The notes beneath the pieces were generated by a model. The model did no database searches. It was not told where the DNA came from and was given only the letters and a program-made list of their open reading frames with translations. A program made the position numbers and the translations under genes. A stretch of DNA of 24,171 nucleotides from RPQJ01 sp035554635 (GTDB lineage: Bacteria; Pseudomonadota; Gammaproteobacteria; Steroidobacterales; Steroidobacteraceae), in NCBI GenBank assembly GCA_035554635.1, contig DATMIB010000083.1, positions 1 to 24,171 of the forward strand, in the 5' to 3' direction. Of this stretch, positions 20,798-24,171 are shown piece after piece. How positions within the stretch are numbered: position 1 is the first letter of the stretch; every line of letters starts with the position of its first letter.

Positions 20798-22174
20798 TCA
20801 GCCGGATTTCGCGACCGGTTGCAATGCCTCGTCGAGTGCATTGCGCAGCAGGTCGAGGGCCTCGTCGACCTCGTCGGTCGTCACGCAGAGCGGCGGCATG
20901 AACCGCAGGGTGCTGACGCCGCACGAGAGCAGCAGCAGCCCGTTGTGGTATGCGCGGGTCACGAGCCGGTCGATCAGTGCGCGCGCTGGCGTGCGCTCGG
21001 AATCAGTCTCGATCAGTTCCATGCCGATCATGAGGCCGCGGCCGCGCACCTCGCCGATGCACGGATACTCGAGCTGCAGCGCGCGCAGCCGCGTCATGAA
21101 GTACTCGCCGACCTTCGCGGCATTGGCGGCGTACTGCGATTCGACGAGGTCCAGCGTCGCGATCGCGGCGGCGCAGCTCAGCGGATTGCCGCCGTAAGTG
21201 TTGCCGTGCGCGCCGCGCGCCCACTTTTCCATGATGCGTTTCTTCGCCATGAACGCACCGATCGGGAGCCCTGAGCCCAGGCCCTTGGCGCTCGTCAGGA
21301 TGTCGGGCTGCACGCCCCAGTGCTCGCACGCGAACATCTTGCCCGTGCGGCCGACGCCGGACTGCACCTCGTCGAAGATCAGCAGGATGCCGTGCTCGTC
21401 GCAGATCGCGCGCAGCCCGGCGAGGAAGCCGTCGGGCGGCACGAGGTAGCCGCCTTCGCCCTGCACCGGCTCGACCAGGATCGCCGCGACTTCCGTCGGC
21501 GGCACGTTGCGCTCGAACAGCATGCGGATGTAGTCGAGCACGGCCTTGCCCTGGTCCTTGCCGGCAAAGAGCGGCCGGTAGGTGTTGGGGTAGGGCACGT
21601 GCGTCACGCCGGGCATCGTCGGCGCGAAGCCCTTCTGCTGCGTGTACTTGCTCGAGGTGAACGACAGCGAGCCCATCGTGCGGCCGTGGAAGCTGCCGAG
21701 GAAGCCGATGTAGCGCGGCCGCCCGGTGACGTAGCGCGCGAGCTTGATCGCGCCTTCGACCGACTCGGTGCCCGACTGGCACAGGAAGCTCATCACGGGT
21801 TCGCCGAGTGGCGCGTGCTTCGCGAGCCGTTCGGTCAGCGCGGTCATGTTCTCGTGCCAGTAGTCGCTCGAGATGTGCAGGAACTTGTCGGCGGCGGCCT
21901 TGACGGCTTCGACCACCTTCGGGTGCGCGTGGCCGGTCGAACAGACCGCGATGCCCGACATGAAGTCGAGGAAGCGGTTGCCGTCGACGTCCCAGACTTC
22001 GGTGCCGCGACCGTGCGACATCACGAACGGGTAGTCGCGCGGGTACGACGGCGAGGACACCGGCTTGTCGCGCTCGAGCATGGCGCGCGCGTTCGGGCCG
22101 GGCAGTTCCGTCTTGATGTGCGGGTTGGACGTCTTGCGTGTCGTTGCGGGCGTCGCAGCTGTCTGCATGGTCAT
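20798..22174 (-). CDS. Class III aminotransferase (ornithine/4-aminobutyrate type)
   Basis: This is a full-length 458-residue PLP-dependent omega-aminotransferase. The PLP lysine is K297 in TSAKGLGSGLPIGAF; ILLIFDEVQSGVGRTGKMFA, CQSGTESVEGAIKLAR and GNTYGGNPLSCAAA are the standard conserved blocks. Enzymes of this group move the terminal amino group of ornithine, lysine, GABA or diamines to 2-oxoglutarate or pyruvate. The stop of the preceding aldehyde dehydrogenase overlaps its first ATG as ATGA (22174-22171). A second in-frame ATG at 22168 is better spaced from GGTGGAG and may be the real start. The coupling to an aldehyde dehydrogenase indicates that the semialdehyde it makes is oxidised at once. 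Confidence 0.92.
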   Translation of the reverse strand: MTMQTAATPATTRKTSNPHIKTELPGPNARAMLERDKPVSSPSYPRDYPFVMSHGRGTEVWDVDGNRFLDFMSGIAVCSTGHAHPKVVEAVKAAADKFLHISSDYWHENMTALTERLAKHAPLGEPVMSFLCQSGTESVEGAIKLARYVTGRPRYIGFLGSFHGRTMGSLSFTSSKYTQQKGFAPTMPGVTHVPYPNTYRPLFAGKDQGKAVLDYIRMLFERNVPPTEVAAILVEPVQGEGGYLVPPDGFLAGLRAICDEHGILLIFDEVQSGVGRTGKMFACEHWGVQPDILTSAKGLGSGLPIGAFMAKKRIMEKWARGAHGNTYGGNPLSCAAAIATLDLVESQYAANAAKVGEYFMTRLRALQLEYPCIGEVRGRGLMIGMELIETDSERTPARALIDRLVTRAYHNGLLLLSCGVSTLRFMPPLCVTTDEVDEALDLLRNALDEALQPVAKSG

Positions 22175-23742
22175 GGCTCCACCACCGTACGTGACTGTTC
22201 GCGCAGGTATTGCGCGAGGTAATAAAACGAGGCGATCGCCTTGCCGGTCGAGCCCGAGCCCTTCCAGCCGCCGAACGGCTGGTAGCCGGGCCAGGCGCCG
22301 GTCGTCGCGCCCTGGCGACGATTCGCGTAGGTGACGCCGGCCTCGATGTGCTCCTGGAACCAGGGCACCTCGTCCGCGCCGCCGTAGAAACCTGCCGTGA
22401 GGCCCAGGGCCGTGTCGTTGGCGAGCCGCATGGCCTCGTCGCGGTTGGCGACCCGGTGCAGCATGAGCACGGGCACGAACATCTCGTGCTGCCACAGCGG
22501 ATGCTCGAGCGACGCCTCGTACAGCATGGGACTGACGTATGGGCCACGCGCGCGGTCGACGTCCGGCGGCAGCGTGCCCTCTGCCAGCCGCGTGCCGCCG
22601 CGGCGCTCGAGTTCGTCGACGTATCGTGCGTGGCCCGCGGCCGCGCGCTCGTGGATCAAGGGCCCGAGCCAGGTGTCGCGACGCGACGGATCGCCGATGC
22701 GGATCGCGGCAACCTGCGCGCGCACGCGGTCGATCAACGCGTCGGCGACGCCGCGCTCGACGTAGAGCCGCGAAAGTGCCGAGCACTTCTGGCCACCCAT
22801 GCCGTACGCCGAGCGCACGATGCCGGCGGCCGCATCGTCCAGGTTGGCTCGTGCCGTGACGATGCACGGGTTCTTGCCGCCCATTTCGGCGATGCAGGGG
22901 CGCGGCCAGGGTCCGGTCGCCATCCTCTGCACCAATTGCCGCCCGACCGCGACCGAGCCCGTGAACGTGAGGCCCGCGGTCGCAGGGTGTGCGACGAGCG
23001 TCTCGCCGACGTCGCTGCCCGAGCCCGAGAGGTAGCTGAACACGCCCGGTGGCAGCCCGGCGTCGCGGACGCAGTCGGCGAGCAACCGGCCGGCCCAGGG
23101 CGTGTCGGTCGAACCCTTGACGACGACCGTGTTGCCGGTGACGAGCGCCGCGGCGACCGGCCCGCCCGCCAGCGCGAGCGGAAAATTGAACGGCGCGATG
23201 ACGACCCATGGCCCATACGGGCGCATCACGCTGCGGTTGCGCGAGACGACGGACGGCAGCGGATCGTCGGGCAATGCACGCTCGTAACCCGCGTGCCGTT
23301 CGAAGTCATCGGCGTAGTGACGGAAGAAGTCGACCGTCTCCTGCGCCTCGCCGAGCGCCTCCATGCGGTTCTTGCCGACCTCGAGCGTGAGCGCCGCCGC
23401 GATCTCGTAGACGCGCCCTTCCATCACATCGGCGATTCGCCGCAACGCCGCCGTGCGTTCGGCCACGTTGGTGCGGCGCCATTGCGGATACGCCTTCTGC
23501 GCCGCGGCCAGCGCCAGTTCGGCGTGCGCGGGGCTCGCGAGCGCAAACTCGCCGAGCGTGACCTCGCGATCGATCGGGCTCACGCGCGTCGCGTAGCGAC
23601 CGGCTTGCAGGTCCACGCCGTCGACATGCAGTTCGTGGCGGCTGCCGAGCTGCGCACGCACCGAGGTCAACGCCGCCTCGAAACGCTCGTGCATCTCGGC
23701 GGGCGGGTCGAACATGGTCGCGTAGGTGAGCCGGAAAGCCAT
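22171..23742 (-). CDS. Aldehyde dehydrogenase, 1-pyrroline-5-carboxylate dehydrogenase-like
   Basis: This 523-residue NAD(P)-dependent aldehyde dehydrogenase has the catalytic C320 in GMGGQKCSALSRLYV and the general base E286 in IAEMGGKNPC. The cofactor-binding VIAPFNFPLALAGGP and GLTFTGSVAVGRQLV blocks are present. The long N-terminus (YATMFDPPAEMHERFEAALT) and overall length resemble the P5C dehydrogenase branch, which oxidises glutamate semialdehyde to glutamate; other omega-semialdehydes remain possible. It starts 5 bases after the upstream aminotransferase stop and its TGA overlaps the next aminotransferase ATG, so the three genes are tightly coupled. The ribosome site before ATG 23742 is weak, which fits translational coupling. 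Confidence 0.92.
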   Translation of the reverse strand: MAFRLTYATMFDPPAEMHERFEAALTSVRAQLGSRHELHVDGVDLQAGRYATRVSPIDREVTLGEFALASPAHAELALAAAQKAYPQWRRTNVAERTAALRRIADVMEGRVYEIAAALTLEVGKNRMEALGEAQETVDFFRHYADDFERHAGYERALPDDPLPSVVSRNRSVMRPYGPWVVIAPFNFPLALAGGPVAAALVTGNTVVVKGSTDTPWAGRLLADCVRDAGLPPGVFSYLSGSGSDVGETLVAHPATAGLTFTGSVAVGRQLVQRMATGPWPRPCIAEMGGKNPCIVTARANLDDAAAGIVRSAYGMGGQKCSALSRLYVERGVADALIDRVRAQVAAIRIGDPSRRDTWLGPLIHERAAAGHARYVDELERRGGTRLAEGTLPPDVDRARGPYVSPMLYEASLEHPLWQHEMFVPVLMLHRVANRDEAMRLANDTALGLTAGFYGGADEVPWFQEHIEAGVTYANRRQGATTGAWPGYQPFGGWKGSGSTGKAIASFYYLAQYLREQSRTVVEP

Positions 23743-23747
23743 CGCGT

Positions 23748-24171
23748 TCAGTCCCGGAAATGGCGTGCCAGCAGCCGATCGAGCAGCCTGAGCGCTTCGT
23801 CGAGGGCAGGCTCTTCGATCACCAGCGGTGGCGCGACCAGCAACAGGTTGCCACGCGAGCCGAACGCAACGTCGGCGTCGAGCGCCTCCTGCAGCAGCGC
23901 CGCGAGTGCGGGCGGCGTCTGCGGCCACGGCGCCAGCGGCTCGCGCGTCGCACGGTCGCGCACGAACTCGAGCACGGCGAACAGACCGTGGCCGCCGCGC
24001 ACGTCGCCGATCGAGCGATGTCGCGTCGCCAGGGCCCGCAGGCGCTCGAGGAGGTCGGCGCCGAGACGTCGCGAGCGTTCGATCAGTCCCTCGTTGCGGT
24101 AGGCATCGAGCGCGGCGAGACCGGCGGCGCAGCAGAGCGGGTGGCCACAGTAGGTGAGCCCGGTGCCGAGC
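23748..24171 (-). CDS. Second class III aminotransferase, C-terminal part (partial)
   Basis: The gene runs off the right edge of the window; 140 C-terminal codons are visible. The first residues, LGTGLTYCGHPLCCAAGLAA, are the TYxGHP block after the PLP lysine in class III aminotransferases, followed by IGDVRGGHGLFAVLEFV and the terminal NLLLVAPPLVIEEPALDEAL. This TY-GHP form resembles taurine/beta-alanine/putrescine-pyruvate aminotransferases more than the ornithine type encoded by the next aminotransferase gene, so the two are probably not simple duplicates. The catalytic lysine is outside the window. It ends 5 bases before the aldehyde dehydrogenase start and is the first visible gene of the operon. 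Confidence 0.88.
   Translation of the reverse strand, partial: LGTGLTYCGHPLCCAAGLAALDAYRNEGLIERSRRLGADLLERLRALATRHRSIGDVRGGHGLFAVLEFVRDRATREPLAPWPQTPPALAALLQEALDADVAFGSRGNLLLVAPPLVIEEPALDEALRLLDRLLARHFRD

Overview
The window is very GC-rich and tightly packed with bacterial chromosomal genes, with short gaps, clear Shine-Dalgarno sites and several GTG starts. The gene content suggests a high-GC Gram-negative proteobacterium, most likely a gammaproteobacterium: a PrkA/YeaH/SpoVR stress operon, XthA, PbpG, an OmpA-like lipoprotein paired with a DUF4398 lipoprotein, and a GGDEF-EAL protein. That placement is inference from gene content; no rRNA or other taxonomic marker is present.

Layout. (1) 1-2814, plus strand: the end of prkA, then yeaH (DUF444, von Willebrand A-like) and ycgB (SpoVR), a compact stress/starvation operon. 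(2) 3013-3780, plus: an FkbM-type methyltransferase, whose 3' end overlaps the convergent xthA. (3) 6563-3764, minus: a putative three-gene operon of a flavin reductase with cyclic-nucleotide-binding and thioredoxin-like domains but no CxxC, a UBP-type zinc-finger protein, and exonuclease III. (4) 6794-7612, plus: a small membrane protein and a basic 91-residue protein, both of unknown function. (5) 7661-9236: a periplasmic cyclase-family hydrolase (minus), the remains of an amidohydrolase gene (plus; internal deletion and frameshifts), a strong hairpin, and a 58-residue minus-strand protein. (6) 9568-11965: PbpG-like peptidoglycan endopeptidase (plus) convergent with a Tat-exported FAD oxidase of the BBE type (minus). 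(7) 12161-15560: an unknown helical protein (plus) convergent with a large membrane PAS-GGDEF-EAL protein (minus). (8) 15804-18242: a small coiled-coil protein (plus), a translationally coupled DUF4398/OmpA lipoprotein pair (minus), and a Thr/Asp/Pro-rich lipoprotein (plus). (9) 24171-18302, minus: class III aminotransferase (partial), aldehyde dehydrogenase, second class III aminotransferase, APC permease and an exported M14-like zinc peptidase/deacylase. These look like one operon for taking up and degrading an amino acid or diamine.

I saw no mobile element, CRISPR array, tRNA or rRNA. Most convergent gene junctions carry a GC-rich hairpin without an obvious U-tract. The best candidates for undescribed biology are the flavin reductase/UBP zinc-finger pair, the aminotransferase-dehydrogenase-permease-peptidase operon, and the small unknown proteins. 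The clearest structural anomaly is the internally deleted amidohydrolase gene at 8564-8944.
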